From a virus, in the IMG/VR virus record IMGVR_UViG_3300002835_001238, positions 1-21,941 of that record: a DNA stretch of 21,941 nt; one strand, given 5' to 3'. The notes under the pieces were generated by a model. It had not been told where the DNA came from and did no database searches. It saw only the letters and a list, made by a program, of their open reading frames with translations. Of the stretch, positions 6,756-15,324 are shown piece after piece. Both the position numbers and the translations under genes were made by a program. Position 1 is the stretch's first letter. Each line of letters begins with the position of its first letter.

Positions 6756-7426
6756 TGAAAATTAAAGAACTATTATCAGAAGATACTGTCAAAGAATGCA
6801 CATTAGAATGCGTTTATTATTTTCCATTTACAGTTAACGGTTATGATAAACTTTCTAAAACATTGATTAGAAAAGCTGTATATAATCTTTTAAAAGGATT
6901 TAAATACTCAATAGAGAATGTTAGCGAACACTCATTCAATATCAAAATAAAAAGTCCTGATAGTAATTTGCTAAAATCAAAAGCAAATCAATTCAAGTTT
7001 CATGATAAAGTAATGGAAGCTGTTTGTGATGCTATTGGTGAAAATTATATTGACGTTATCAATAATCAGTTATTTCAAGTATTTTGTAATATCTATAGTA
7101 ACTATATCCCAACTTTTCCGGTTGAATGTGAGTTCTTTAAATTGACAATAACTCCAGATATCAAATTTACTGGAATACATAAAGTATTAGATTGTTTCCA
7201 ATTACAATTAAATGACTTTCATAATTTCAAAGGTGGGGGCTTATTAAGTTTATTGAAACTTAACCCGTCAACTACAGTAAGACTTAGTATAAACGGAAAA
7301 ATGTACCCGGAATTAGCTAGTGCTTGGAACATTATTCAAACATATTTATCATCAAAAAATCGTGATCTCGTTGCATGTCAACGAAAACTAATTGAAAAGG
7401 ATTTAGACGAGTACGCAGAACTATGA
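6755..7426 (+). CDS. Array paralog 6, CYYF subgroup
   Basis: 223 residues. The leader MKIKELLSE|D fits L-x-E. The core is not LRR-like: it begins LECVYYFPF and contains KGFKYSIENVS, SPDSNLLKSK and KVMEAVCDAIG. These are all mirrored in the 14650 gene (LECCYYFPG, KGFKFSLQDVS, DPDSNWLKSE, KIMEAVCSEY), so the two share a distinct core although their leaders differ. The family block GLLSLLKLN and the tag CQRKLIEKDLDEYAEL close the protein. A GGAG site lies 6 nt from its ATG. Its last codons overlap the next start as ATGA. Fold and function are unknown. Confidence 0.93.
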   Translation: MKIKELLSEDTVKECTLECVYYFPFTVNGYDKLSKTLIRKAVYNLLKGFKYSIENVSEHSFNIKIKSPDSNLLKSKANQFKFHDKVMEAVCDAIGENYIDVINNQLFQVFCNIYSNYIPTFPVECEFFKLTITPDIKFTGIHKVLDCFQLQLNDFHNFKGGGLLSLLKLNPSTTVRLSINGKMYPELASAWNIIQTYLSSKNRDLVACQRKLIEKDLDEYAEL

Positions 7427-8139
7427 AAATACGAGAACTACTTCAAGAAGCACCTAAAGTTTCAGAAGAAACAAAACGAGTTAGAGCCATTATTAAACAA
7501 TGGCGAGAAGAAATAAAAGCTAATCCGCAATTTTCAGAATCTGCTTTTGGTCACTTCGAGCTAACCCCAGATAATCATCTTATTCATAAAGGACGAGCAT
7601 TAGTAATTCGAAACTACATGTTAGATGAAAATGGAGAATTACCAATCAAAATCCATAGTTGTTATAAGTTATCAGTTGGAACTCCAAAAATTAAGTCATT
7701 CAAAAACTTTCCTAATGAAATACTTAGAGATTATAGAAATAAAGTAGGATTTGGAAGATTTGATTGGTCACTTAACTTTGGAGGGGTTTATTCAAATGAT
7801 GAACGATATGATCATATCACTTCGTTAGAAGGAATTACTCCAGAAGTTCAGGGTGGTATTGATATGAGCATGCTAGAAAAAGTGAATTTTTCTAATGTTG
7901 ATAAGTATATCAAAAGTTGTTCTGTTGTTGCTATTGACCGTGATTATGTTGGCCCATTACTAAGTTTTCTGAAAATACCAAACTTGCAAAAAATTAATGG
8001 TCCAACATTACAAAATGCTACAACTAATAAAGAAAAAGCTTGTGCTATTGTTACTGAACATTTAAAAGGTAAAAGAAACATCATTGAGTGCCAACGAGAA
8101 CTAATTGAAAAGGATTTAGACGAGTACGCAGAACTATGA
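7423..8139 (+). CDS. Array paralog 7, LRR-like
   Basis: 238 residues. The leader MKIRELLQE|A fits the cleavage consensus. The core has the W-x-x-E/K-I helix found in several relatives (IIKQWREEI), then FGHFELTPDN and an 'ENGELPIK' turn. LRR-like lines are SFKNFPNEI, TSLEGITPEVQGG and NFSNVDKYI, followed by VGPLLSFLKIPNLQKI and the tag CQRELIEKDLDEYAEL. It is closest to the 8136 gene. The start is an ATGA overlap with no Shine-Dalgarno sequence nearby, so reinitiation after the upstream gene is expected. The 3' end forms the same kind of junction. Confidence 0.93.
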   Translation: MKIRELLQEAPKVSEETKRVRAIIKQWREEIKANPQFSESAFGHFELTPDNHLIHKGRALVIRNYMLDENGELPIKIHSCYKLSVGTPKIKSFKNFPNEILRDYRNKVGFGRFDWSLNFGGVYSNDERYDHITSLEGITPEVQGGIDMSMLEKVNFSNVDKYIKSCSVVAIDRDYVGPLLSFLKIPNLQKINGPTLQNATTNKEKACAIVTEHLKGKRNIIECQRELIEKDLDEYAEL

Positions 8140-8828
8140 AAATTGGAGAGTTGTTAAATGAAGCAGTAAAGAAGCATCCGGAAGAATTTGCTATCATGGC
8201 TAAGATACATAAATGGCGAACCAAAATTGCTTCTGAAAAAGCTGCAACATATTCTTCATGGTATCCACCATTCGGAAAATATAAAATAGTTCCATATAAA
8301 GGTGGAGGTTATGGTGTAGAGCATTTGAGCGAAAATCTAAAACTTTATGAATGGATGTTTGAGAACGGAGAGCTTCCATTCAAGTTTATATCATGTATTT
8401 CACTTGATGTTTATGGTGTTAATGCAATGACAACGTTTAAAAACTTTCCAGATAAAGTTCTTAATAATAGTAATGGCACAATGCTGAACATATTCGGAGT
8501 TAATAGCACAATGAAAGGGCCTAATATTCATTCATTAGAAGGTGTGCCTCGACATATTAATGGTTCCGCAGATTTTTCTCATTTTCCGAAACTATCTTTT
8601 GCAAATGTTCATAAACATATCGATTATGTTGAAGGTGTTAAATTTCCATATCCGTATAAAGGTCCTATTCTTGGATTTCTAAAGATAAATGGATTGAGTT
8701 CAGTTACAGACCATGGTGATAAGTGGCAACAGATACTAAATAAACATTTAGCAAGTTCTAAACGAGATGCCATTGCATGTCAACGCGAATTGATTGAAAA
8801 AGATTTAGACGAGTACGCGGAGTTTTAA
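8136..8828 (+). CDS. Array paralog 8, LRR-like
   Basis: 230 residues. The leader MKIGELLNE|A is followed by KIHKWRTKI, a Gly/Tyr-rich segment (FGKYKIVPYKGGGYG) and ENGELPFKFISC. LRR-like lines are TFKNFPDKV, HSLEGVPRHINGSADF and SFANVHKHI, then GPILGFLKINGLSSV and the tag CQRELIEKDLDEYAEF. It is the nearest relative of the 7423 gene. It starts by an ATGA overlap without a Shine-Dalgarno sequence and ends in the 1-nt TAATG overlap, where the Ala-Glu codons GCG GAG supply a GGAG site for the next gene. Function unknown. Confidence 0.93.
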   Translation: MKIGELLNEAVKKHPEEFAIMAKIHKWRTKIASEKAATYSSWYPPFGKYKIVPYKGGGYGVEHLSENLKLYEWMFENGELPFKFISCISLDVYGVNAMTTFKNFPDKVLNNSNGTMLNIFGVNSTMKGPNIHSLEGVPRHINGSADFSHFPKLSFANVHKHIDYVEGVKFPYPYKGPILGFLKINGLSSVTDHGDKWQQILNKHLASSKRDAIACQRELIEKDLDEYAEF

Positions 8829-9493
8829 TGAAAATACAAGAACTATTTGAACAAACATCTAGTAATCAACAAATGTCTAAGGATGAAGTACTTGCTATTA
8901 TTGATGAATGGCGAAGTTGGCAAACTTTTCCGCATGATTACTATGACAAATTTGTAGTCGCTAAAGATGGAACAGTTTCATGCAATATGCCAAAATTTCA
9001 AATTACGGAAAGAATGCTAACGCCAGAAGGAACTCTTCCATTCAAGATTACCCGAGCTAAATGTATTCACGTTTATACGTCTGCACTTTCTTCATTCAAA
9101 AACTTTCCAGAGTATATTGAAACTCCTAAAAGCTCAAAGATTGATGCTCTAAAATTAGAGGGAGTAAATTTCCCTAAGCTTACTTCTTTAGAAAGTATTC
9201 CAAAGTATTCCAAAGGAGTATTGAATTTATGGGAAGCTCAAAATTTATCATTCGCTAATGTTCATAACCATATCTTAGAAGCTGATAAGATTTATATTTC
9301 TGGGAATAAGCCAAGTCCGATATTAGGATTTTTGAAAATCAAAAACCTTAAAACTGTTTGGATATCAAGTGAAAGTATTGACGATTTCGAAAGAGCAATT
9401 GATATTCTCAATGAATTCTTACCTAATGGCAACACCATTGCGTGCCAACGAAAACTAATTGAAAATGACTTAGACGAGTATGCGGAGTTTTAA
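8828..9493 (+). CDS. Array paralog 9, LRR-like
   Basis: 221 residues. The leader MKIQELFE|Q is followed by a helix IIDEWRSW. The TPEGTLPFKITRAK segment is nearly the same as in the 6078 gene, its closest relative. LRR-like lines are SFKNFPEYI, TSLESIPKYSKG and NLSFANVHNHI; the family's HKHI is HNHI here. The block SPILGFLKIKNLKTV and the tag CQRKLIENDLDEYAEF follow. It is bounded on both sides by 1-nt TAATG overlaps, each with GGAG just upstream of the ATG. No catalytic motif is seen. Confidence 0.93.
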   Translation: MKIQELFEQTSSNQQMSKDEVLAIIDEWRSWQTFPHDYYDKFVVAKDGTVSCNMPKFQITERMLTPEGTLPFKITRAKCIHVYTSALSSFKNFPEYIETPKSSKIDALKLEGVNFPKLTSLESIPKYSKGVLNLWEAQNLSFANVHNHILEADKIYISGNKPSPILGFLKIKNLKTVWISSESIDDFERAIDILNEFLPNGNTIACQRKLIENDLDEYAEF

Positions 9494-10134
9494 TGAAAAT
9501 AAAAGAATTGTTTGAACAGGAAGAAGAACAAATACCATATAAAGTAGCAGAGCAATTGAGAATGCTTACTCAAGGTACTATCAATCTAAATAAAATGGGC
9601 ATATTATATGCTAATTCTAAATTAGACTTATCGCAATCTGATACGGCATTTGGAGCTTTCGCTGATAAAGTTGAAAATGGATATGAACTAAAATATAAAC
9701 TTGACGTAGTATTAGGTGATTTTGATATTGAAGATAGACAAATAGTTTCATTCAAAAACTTTCCAAACTCGGTTCATGGTGCTGTAAATTGTTATAAAAA
9801 TAATATTACTTCACTTGAAGGTGCTCCTTATAATATAAGTGGTTCTTTAGATTTGATTGATAATCCTATCACTTCATTCAAAGATATTCATAAACATATT
9901 CAGAGTTGCAGTAAGATTTATGTTCCTGTATCAGTTCAATCAAACTTATTAGGTGTATTGAAGATGAAAAATATTCCTTTACTTTCTACTGCTTCAACTG
10001 ATAGATGGAAAGAAGGTTATAATACTTTATTAAAAGCTATATCTATCATAAATAGTTATCAAACAGCCAATGATTGGATTGCATGTCAACGAAAACTAAT
10101 TGAAAACGACCTGGACGAGTACGCAGAATTATGA
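9493..10134 (+). CDS. Array paralog 10, compact LRR-like
   Basis: 213 residues. The leader MKIKELFE|Q is followed by a very acidic EQEEEQ. This is one of the clearest LRR-like cores. Three successive lines with about 21-residue period are SFKNFPNSVHGAVNCYKNN (86-104), ITSLEGAPYNISGSLDLIDN (105-124) and ITSFKDIHKHIQSCSKIYV (126-144). NLLGVLKMKNI and the tag CQRKLIENDLDEYAEL follow. The repeat form 'L-x-G-x-P-x-x-v-x-G-x-l-x-c-x-x-N' is one I know from uncharacterised proteins of large phages. The gene starts from a TAATG overlap with GGAG and ends in an ATGA-type overlap. Confidence 0.93.
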   Translation: MKIKELFEQEEEQIPYKVAEQLRMLTQGTINLNKMGILYANSKLDLSQSDTAFGAFADKVENGYELKYKLDVVLGDFDIEDRQIVSFKNFPNSVHGAVNCYKNNITSLEGAPYNISGSLDLIDNPITSFKDIHKHIQSCSKIYVPVSVQSNLLGVLKMKNIPLLSTASTDRWKEGYNTLLKAISIINSYQTANDWIACQRKLIENDLDEYAEL

Positions 10135-10787
10135 AAATATCAGAATTATTAAATGAAGCAACAAGTAATAGAACCGATACTTTTGAAATAAAGTTATCGT
10201 TTGAAACACATTTTGCACCAAAAGTAATTGCTATTCGAGATGCTTTGATTAAAGCTAATCTTACTGGCGTAAAAGTTAAACTTGTCGATAAACCATCATC
10301 AAGTAACCAAGTACGAATAACTTTGAACGGAAAACTTCCATTCAACAAAACTAATATTGAACATCAATTAGAAAGAGTTCGCGAAGTAGTCGAAAGCTTT
10401 AACAAAATCGATAAAAGCCCTTATAACGAAGGTTCATCATTTCCTATTGTCTTTATTGACAATATGCCAAATAGCCCAATTGAATGGCCGGTTATCTATT
10501 TGAACTCAAATAGTAATACAGCTCTTTCATTAGCAGGTGTTGATAAACTTATTAAAGCAGATGAATTATTTAGAATTGAATATGCTAATATGATTAGCGA
10601 TAGTGTTGTAGGGTTATTGAAAATCAAAGGCAAACTCATTCTAAATAATGCAGATTGGGGTAATAAGTTTAAAACTGTTGAATGGGTTAAAATTATTACT
10701 AGTTATAGAAAATCAGAAAATCAAGATATAGTTGCATGTCAACGTGAAATGATTGAACAAGACTTAGACGAATACGCGGAATTTTAA
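10131..10787 (+). CDS. Array paralog 11, non-LRR subgroup
   Basis: 218 residues. The leader MKISELLNE|A is identical at nine residues to that of the 11419 gene. The core belongs with 1012, 10787 and 13995: FEIKLSFETHF, then two basic/alternating stretches that look like beta strands, NMPNSPIEWPVIYLN, and LSLAGVDKLIK in place of the HKHI block. GLLKIKGKLIL and a slightly aberrant tag, CQREMIEQDLDEYAEF (Met and Gln at usual Leu and Lys), follow. The start is an ATGA-type overlap without a Shine-Dalgarno sequence. At the 3' junction the Ala-Glu codons are GCG GAA, the only 1-nt junction lacking a full GGAG. Confidence 0.93.
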   Translation: MKISELLNEATSNRTDTFEIKLSFETHFAPKVIAIRDALIKANLTGVKVKLVDKPSSSNQVRITLNGKLPFNKTNIEHQLERVREVVESFNKIDKSPYNEGSSFPIVFIDNMPNSPIEWPVIYLNSNSNTALSLAGVDKLIKADELFRIEYANMISDSVVGLLKIKGKLILNNADWGNKFKTVEWVKIITSYRKSENQDIVACQREMIEQDLDEYAEF

Positions 10788-11422
10788 TGAAAATAAAAGA
10801 ACTATTTGAAACCTCAGTTAGAAAAGATTATTTTATAGACTTATGGCTGTCGTATAATGCTCTAACTACTACTTTAACAAAACTCAATGAAAATCCTAAA
10901 AAGATAACTGATGCTATTGACAAAAAAACCGGATTGAGTTCAATTATTCAAGTTGGTAAAGGTACATTTGATATTAGCCTTGAAGTTCCAGAACATCAGG
11001 TGAATGATTTTGCGAATTACATAGATGATGTCAATGCTGTTCTTAAAGCGTTTTTTGATATCACTGAAATTCGTGAAGATTCAGGGTCGCATATAGTTCA
11101 TTTAACATTTGACAAACAGGTTCCTTCATTACCAATACCAATTGAGTTTCCGAATATCTTTATTCAGAACCTTAATAAAACTTCATTATCTGGTATTCAT
11201 AAAATAATAAAAGATTTTAGTTATTTAGAAATCAATAATTCTGAGAATATTACAGGTGGTGTTTTGGGTTTGATAAAGTTAGCAAAACATGGAGTAATAA
11301 AAATCAATACTCCAAATCCTGAATGGGCTAACATTGTTTTAAAATATTTAAACTCGGGTGATGTCATTGCATGTCAACGAAAACTAATTGAAAAGGATTT
11401 AGACGAGTACGCAGAACTATGA
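10787..11422 (+). CDS. Array paralog 12, non-LRR subgroup
   Basis: 211 residues, the shortest complete member. The leader is MKIKELFE|T. The core is a clear sister of the 13995 gene: LWLSYNALTTTLTKLN against LTLEFSGLTDLCKKMK, TGLSSIIQV against TGTDSIILV, and FDKQVPSLPIPIEF against FSHEVPKLSIPISY. SLSGIHKIIKDF also matches SLSGIDKIISSF. The block GVLGLIKLAKHG and the tag CQRKLIEKDLDEYAEL follow. The alternating hydrophobic pattern suggests a small mixed alpha/beta domain, but I do not recognise the fold. It ends in an ATGA overlap. Confidence 0.93.
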   Translation: MKIKELFETSVRKDYFIDLWLSYNALTTTLTKLNENPKKITDAIDKKTGLSSIIQVGKGTFDISLEVPEHQVNDFANYIDDVNAVLKAFFDITEIREDSGSHIVHLTFDKQVPSLPIPIEFPNIFIQNLNKTSLSGIHKIIKDFSYLEINNSENITGGVLGLIKLAKHGVIKINTPNPEWANIVLKYLNSGDVIACQRKLIEKDLDEYAEL

Positions 11423-12345
11423 AAATATCAGAATTGTTAAATGAAGCATCTAAAGGTGCAGACTATTCAGCGGTCATTGACCAATTAGAACAAACTCCAG
11501 AGTTTAAGGACTTCTCGAAGTACTTTGACTTGAACTCCACGAAAATACAAAGAAAGAATGGTTCTTTGCAAATAGTGACTAAAGATACCTATCTAAAAGA
11601 ACCACGAGAATACTTTGTCAATTATGCAGGTGATATCAAAGTCAAAAATTCTTACGCCTCTATTTGGGGTAAAGCGGGTTATGGTGCGGGTCCAGACGGT
11701 TCATTACAAATGTATCTGAACTGTTTAGATACAATACATACCCATTTTGTGAATTGGTTTGCAAAACGTCTAAAGAATGCTAAAGATGATGTGCGTAATC
11801 TTAGTCTTACTACGCTAAAAGGCAGAATTTATCCAAATAAGATTTCAAACTTCAATTGTTCTTACAATAATCTTACAACCTTAGAAGGAGCACCTGAACT
11901 TAATGCGGCGGGGGATTTCTCAGTAGGTGGGGATTTCTATTGTAACAACAATGAACTGACTTCGCCTTTAGTTGGTGGTCCTGAACAATGTAGATTGTTT
12001 AATGCTGCTAATAATAAGCTAACATCTTTTGAAGGATTTCCAAAGCATGCTCAGTTTATTCAAGCGTATGGTAATCCAATCACTTCATTCTCTGACGTTC
12101 ATAAGCATATTCCGAGGTGTCAAGGATTTACTTTACCGCCAGTCAAAACTGGGGTCTTAGCATTTTTCAAAGTAAAAGATTGTACTTCAATTGCATTTAC
12201 TATAAATGGTAGAAAAACAGAAGATGGAGAATTTGGTTTAGTTGCTCAAATTGTTTCTAAGCATTTATTCTCTAGTGAACGAAGTGCTATCAAATGTCAA
12301 CGTGAACTAATTGAAAACGACTTGGATGATTATGCAGAGTTTTAG
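11419..12345 (+). CDS. Array paralog 13, long LRR-like
   Basis: 308 residues. The leader MKISELLNE|A precedes an extra about 130-residue N-terminal domain. That domain resembles the one in the 13057 gene (EFKDFSKYFDLNSTKIQRKNGSL against EYKEILSKTFDISSAIKLKNGTL). Five LRR-like lines follow: FNCSYNNLTTLEGAPE, FYCNNNELTSPLVGGPEQ, FNAANNKLTSFEGFPK, AYGNPITSFSDVHKHI and an initial NLSLTTLKG. Then come GVLAFFKVKDC and the tag CQRELIENDLDDYAEF. It has the most regular repeats in the family. The 3' end is TAG rather than TAA or TGA and overlaps the next gene by 14 nt. Confidence 0.93.
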   Translation: MKISELLNEASKGADYSAVIDQLEQTPEFKDFSKYFDLNSTKIQRKNGSLQIVTKDTYLKEPREYFVNYAGDIKVKNSYASIWGKAGYGAGPDGSLQMYLNCLDTIHTHFVNWFAKRLKNAKDDVRNLSLTTLKGRIYPNKISNFNCSYNNLTTLEGAPELNAAGDFSVGGDFYCNNNELTSPLVGGPEQCRLFNAANNKLTSFEGFPKHAQFIQAYGNPITSFSDVHKHIPRCQGFTLPPVKTGVLAFFKVKDCTSIAFTINGRKTEDGEFGLVAQIVSKHLFSSERSAIKCQRELIENDLDDYAEF

Positions 12346-13057
12346 ACAATACTTATTAAAAGAACAGGCTAACAACGATTTCGACTTTTGGCCGGAAGAA
12401 GATATTATCGACTGGATTACTAGAAATGGTCATCGAGTTCTAAAGAAGTATAACATTGAAGATTTAGACCCTGGCAACTTTGAAAATGCAAAGTATGATT
12501 ATGGTATTGTAAATGCTACGGCTGTGTTATTATCTGGTGATGAAGAATGTTTGCCACGTATTAATGGTTCAACTCATCTTCGTTATTTGCCATGTCAGTT
12601 TGGACAAATAGAAAGGAACTTCTTTATAGCAAATTGTAGTTTAGGTTCTTTGAAAGGATGTCCTAAAATCGTGGGTGGTCGTTTTAGCATTAGCAACAAT
12701 CCAGAAATCACATCACTTGATTATTTTCCTGAAAGAGCTTCTTCATATATACTTCGTGGAACTGGTATTACTTCTTTGAGTGGCATTCACAAAGTCATCA
12801 AAGAAATAAGACCTAATAGACAAGGTGATGGTGAAATTGTCGTTCCGCATACTTTGACTAATTCTATATTAGGCTTGCTAAAGATACCAGGATTGAGAAC
12901 TATTTCATATCCAGCAACTGAAAGAGCTAAATACTCTAATGAACTTCGCCAAGCAATTGGAATAGTCTATAACCATTTACAAACAGACGAAAAAAATGCT
13001 ATTGCCTGCCAACGAGAACTAATTGAAAATAATCTAGACGATTACGCGGAGTTTTAA
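12332..13057 (+). CDS. Array paralog 14, LRR-like
   Basis: 241 residues from ATG 12332, where MQSFRQYLLKE begins. An in-frame ATG at 12311 would add 7 residues that only re-read the previous tag, and is rejected. The leader ends L-K-E. The core is acidic at first (FWPEEDIIDWITRNG), then has LRR-like lines SLGSLKGCPKIVGGRFSISN, PEITSLDYFPERAS and GITSLSGIHKVIKEI. NSILGLLKIPGLRTI and a variant tag CQRELIENNLDDYAEF follow. The 14-nt overlap with the upstream gene places the start inside that gene's tag; GGA lies 6 nt before the ATG. The 3' end is a TAATG junction with GGAG. Confidence 0.92.
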   Translation: MQSFRQYLLKEQANNDFDFWPEEDIIDWITRNGHRVLKKYNIEDLDPGNFENAKYDYGIVNATAVLLSGDEECLPRINGSTHLRYLPCQFGQIERNFFIANCSLGSLKGCPKIVGGRFSISNNPEITSLDYFPERASSYILRGTGITSLSGIHKVIKEIRPNRQGDGEIVVPHTLTNSILGLLKIPGLRTISYPATERAKYSNELRQAIGIVYNHLQTDEKNAIACQRELIENNLDDYAEF

Positions 13058-13995
13058 TGAAACTAAATGAACTATTTCCATTACTAAAAGAAGCCGGTGT
13101 TTCGATACCTGCTGTTAAAGATTTGCCGCCTATTGACCCGGTTGATTTAGCTGATACTCTAAATAAAGTCAAACAATCAAACGAATATAAAGAAATACTT
13201 TCAAAAACATTTGATATCAGTTCTGCTATAAAACTAAAAAACGGAACTTTAACATTCAAGTTGAAAAATGGAACTATGGATTATTCGATTTATTCTAATG
13301 GACAGATAAGAGCTCAGGCAGCACATGCTGATAGAGCCACTAAGATGAATTCGCCTATTCCCGTTCCTAATCTATATGTTCGTTATATCAACTGTTTAAA
13401 AAAGCTGAAAGACATAGCTGAAAAAAAATTAGCTAAGAAAGAAGAAAATAAAACAATTATATTATCTGGAGAAATGGGCCCTGACTTAACTCAAATTGAA
13501 TTCCCAAAAGATACAATTTATCTCAATGTTCTTAAATCTTCAATTCGTTCCCTAAAAGGTTGTCCGCCAACAATTGAACATTTGATGATAAGTGACAATG
13601 AAAATCTAATATCTTTAGAAGGTTGTCCATCTAAATTAACAAATTTAGCTATATGGGATAATAAAAACTTATCATCATTAGAACATATTGCTTCTGATAT
13701 TGATGGTAATCTACAAATTTATCGTAATGCAAAAATTACTTCTTTTGACAATTTAGATAAGTTAGTAAAAAGAATAGGCATCATGTTACAATTTGACCCA
13801 ACTATTAAAAGTGGTGTTCTTTCTATTTTGAAAATTAAAGGATTAGAACAAGGTGTTCGACAAACAAAACCACCACAAGAAGTTGATCTTATCTTAGGTA
13901 AAATTCTAACTAAACATATATTTGCAGGGCGCAACAGGATTGCGTGCCAACGTGATCTAATTGAAAACGACCTAGACGAGTACGCGGAGTTTTAA
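13057..13995 (+). CDS. Array paralog 15, longest, LRR-like
   Basis: 312 residues. The leader is atypical: MKLNELFPLLKE|A, 12 residues with the L-K-E site displaced; ELF is followed by Pro rather than Glu. An about 150-residue N-terminal domain is shared with the 11419 gene and includes a Lys-rich helix around 110-130. LRR-like lines follow: SIRSLKGCPPTIEHLMIS, NLISLEGCPSKLTNLAIW, NLSSLEHIASDIDGNLQIY and ITSFDNLDKLVKRIG. After GVLSILKIKGLEQG the tag is CQRDLIENDLDEYAEF, the only copy with Asp at that position. TAATG junctions lie at both ends. Confidence 0.93.
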   Translation: MKLNELFPLLKEAGVSIPAVKDLPPIDPVDLADTLNKVKQSNEYKEILSKTFDISSAIKLKNGTLTFKLKNGTMDYSIYSNGQIRAQAAHADRATKMNSPIPVPNLYVRYINCLKKLKDIAEKKLAKKEENKTIILSGEMGPDLTQIEFPKDTIYLNVLKSSIRSLKGCPPTIEHLMISDNENLISLEGCPSKLTNLAIWDNKNLSSLEHIASDIDGNLQIYRNAKITSFDNLDKLVKRIGIMLQFDPTIKSGVLSILKIKGLEQGVRQTKPPQEVDLILGKILTKHIFAGRNRIACQRDLIENDLDEYAEF

Positions 13996-14663
13996 TGAAA
14001 GTAAAAGAACTATTTGAACACGAAGCTATTCCAAAGTTAAAACAAAATCATATGATAGAGCTTACATTAGAATTTAGCGGATTGACTGACTTATGTAAGA
14101 AGATGAAAGCAAATTTGCAACAGTTCAAAAAACTTATCAATGAAAAGACTGGAACTGATAGTATTATATTAGTTAGTACTATTTCATTTTCTATTAAATT
14201 ATTGATTGAAGATAAAAATGTTGATGCTTTTGATAATTATCGTGAAAATGTTTTAGACGTATTGAATGAATTTGCAGGTGATTCTTCTAACTATCGAGAA
14301 AATCATGAAGACCACCATGTTAATCTATTCTTTTCACATGAGGTTCCTAAACTTTCAATTCCAATTTCATATGATACTGTTTATGTAAATGTAGAAAATA
14401 AATCTTCATTATCCGGAATTGATAAAATTATATCTTCTTTTAGAAACTTATATATTCGTAATTGTGAAAACGTTACCGGAAAGGCATTAGGCATTATTAG
14501 GTTAGCTAAGAAAGGTAAAGCAATCAACTTATCAACATCAGATTATCATGAATTGCATTGGATGTATGTTATCAATAAGCATTTGAATCCTGAACGTCAA
14601 AATGTTGTAGCTTGTCAACGAGAACTAATTGAACGTGATTTAGACGAATATGCAGAATTTTAA
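13995..14663 (+). CDS. Array paralog 16, non-LRR subgroup
   Basis: 222 residues. The leader is MKVKELFE|H. The core is a sister of the 10787 gene, colinear over its length: MIELTLEFSGL, then a helix with many Lys, FSIKLLIEDKNVDAFDNY, VNLFFSHEVPKLSIP, SLSGIDKII and ENVTGKALGIIRLAKKG. The tag is CQRELIERDLDEYAEF. Sisters 10787 and 13995 are separated by three LRR-type genes, so they are not a simple neighbouring duplication. The gene starts from a TAATG overlap with GGAG and ends in a 14-nt overlap. Confidence 0.93.
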   Translation: MKVKELFEHEAIPKLKQNHMIELTLEFSGLTDLCKKMKANLQQFKKLINEKTGTDSIILVSTISFSIKLLIEDKNVDAFDNYRENVLDVLNEFAGDSSNYRENHEDHHVNLFFSHEVPKLSIPISYDTVYVNVENKSSLSGIDKIISSFRNLYIRNCENVTGKALGIIRLAKKGKAINLSTSDYHELHWMYVINKHLNPERQNVVACQRELIERDLDEYAEF

Positions 14664-15324
14664 ACAATACTTGCAAGAAGGTGAAACTCAGAATTCAGTT
14701 TATCTTGAATGTTGTTATTACTTTCCAGGAAATCCTATAACAGACATAACTTCAGCAAAAGTTCGTGGTATAGTCTCACCAGTGTTGAAAGGCTTTAAGT
14801 TTTCACTTCAAGATGTAAGCACTGAAGGTTTTGTTGTAGTTATTATAGACCCTGATAGTAATTGGTTGAAATCTGAAAAAGCTCAGTTTGATTTGCATGG
14901 TAAGATTATGGAAGCAGTTTGCTCTGAGTATAAAATGAACTTTGCGCATGTCATTAATCATCATAAGTTTTCGGCTAATTGTAATATAGGATTGAATAGA
15001 TTACTTCCATTTCAAGTAGTTTGTCATTTATTGTCTATCAATGTTCAAGTTGATACAGTTTTTACAAATATCAAAAAGCTAGTAAAATGTGATGCGATTC
15101 ACATTTATCAAATGGAGTATTTTAATGGAGGGTTATTAGGATTATTACAAATACCTCATCCAACTCAAGTTTGGTTTTCTTCTAATAGTATTAGATTAGC
15201 AAAATACGATAAATTAAATGAGGCCATTCGAATTGTCAGAACACATTTAGATGGTGATAGAAATGTTGTAGCTTGTCAACGAGAACTAATTGAAAAGGAT
15301 TTAGATGAATATGCAGAGCTTTAA
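14650..15324 (+). CDS. Array paralog 17, CYYF subgroup
   Basis: 224 residues. The leader MQNFKQYLQE|G is joined to a core related to the 6755 gene (LECCYYFPG, KGFKFSLQDVS, PDSNWLKSE, KIMEAVCSEY, FSANCNIG). That relative carries an MKIKELLSE leader, so leader and core do not co-vary. The block GLLGLLQIPHPTQVW and the tag CQRELIEKDLDEYAEL follow. The last 14 nt double as the start of the next gene (LDEYAEL against MQSF). No recognised enzymatic motif. Confidence 0.93.
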   Translation: MQNFKQYLQEGETQNSVYLECCYYFPGNPITDITSAKVRGIVSPVLKGFKFSLQDVSTEGFVVVIIDPDSNWLKSEKAQFDLHGKIMEAVCSEYKMNFAHVINHHKFSANCNIGLNRLLPFQVVCHLLSINVQVDTVFTNIKKLVKCDAIHIYQMEYFNGGLLGLLQIPHPTQVWFSSNSIRLAKYDKLNEAIRIVRTHLDGDRNVVACQRELIEKDLDEYAEL

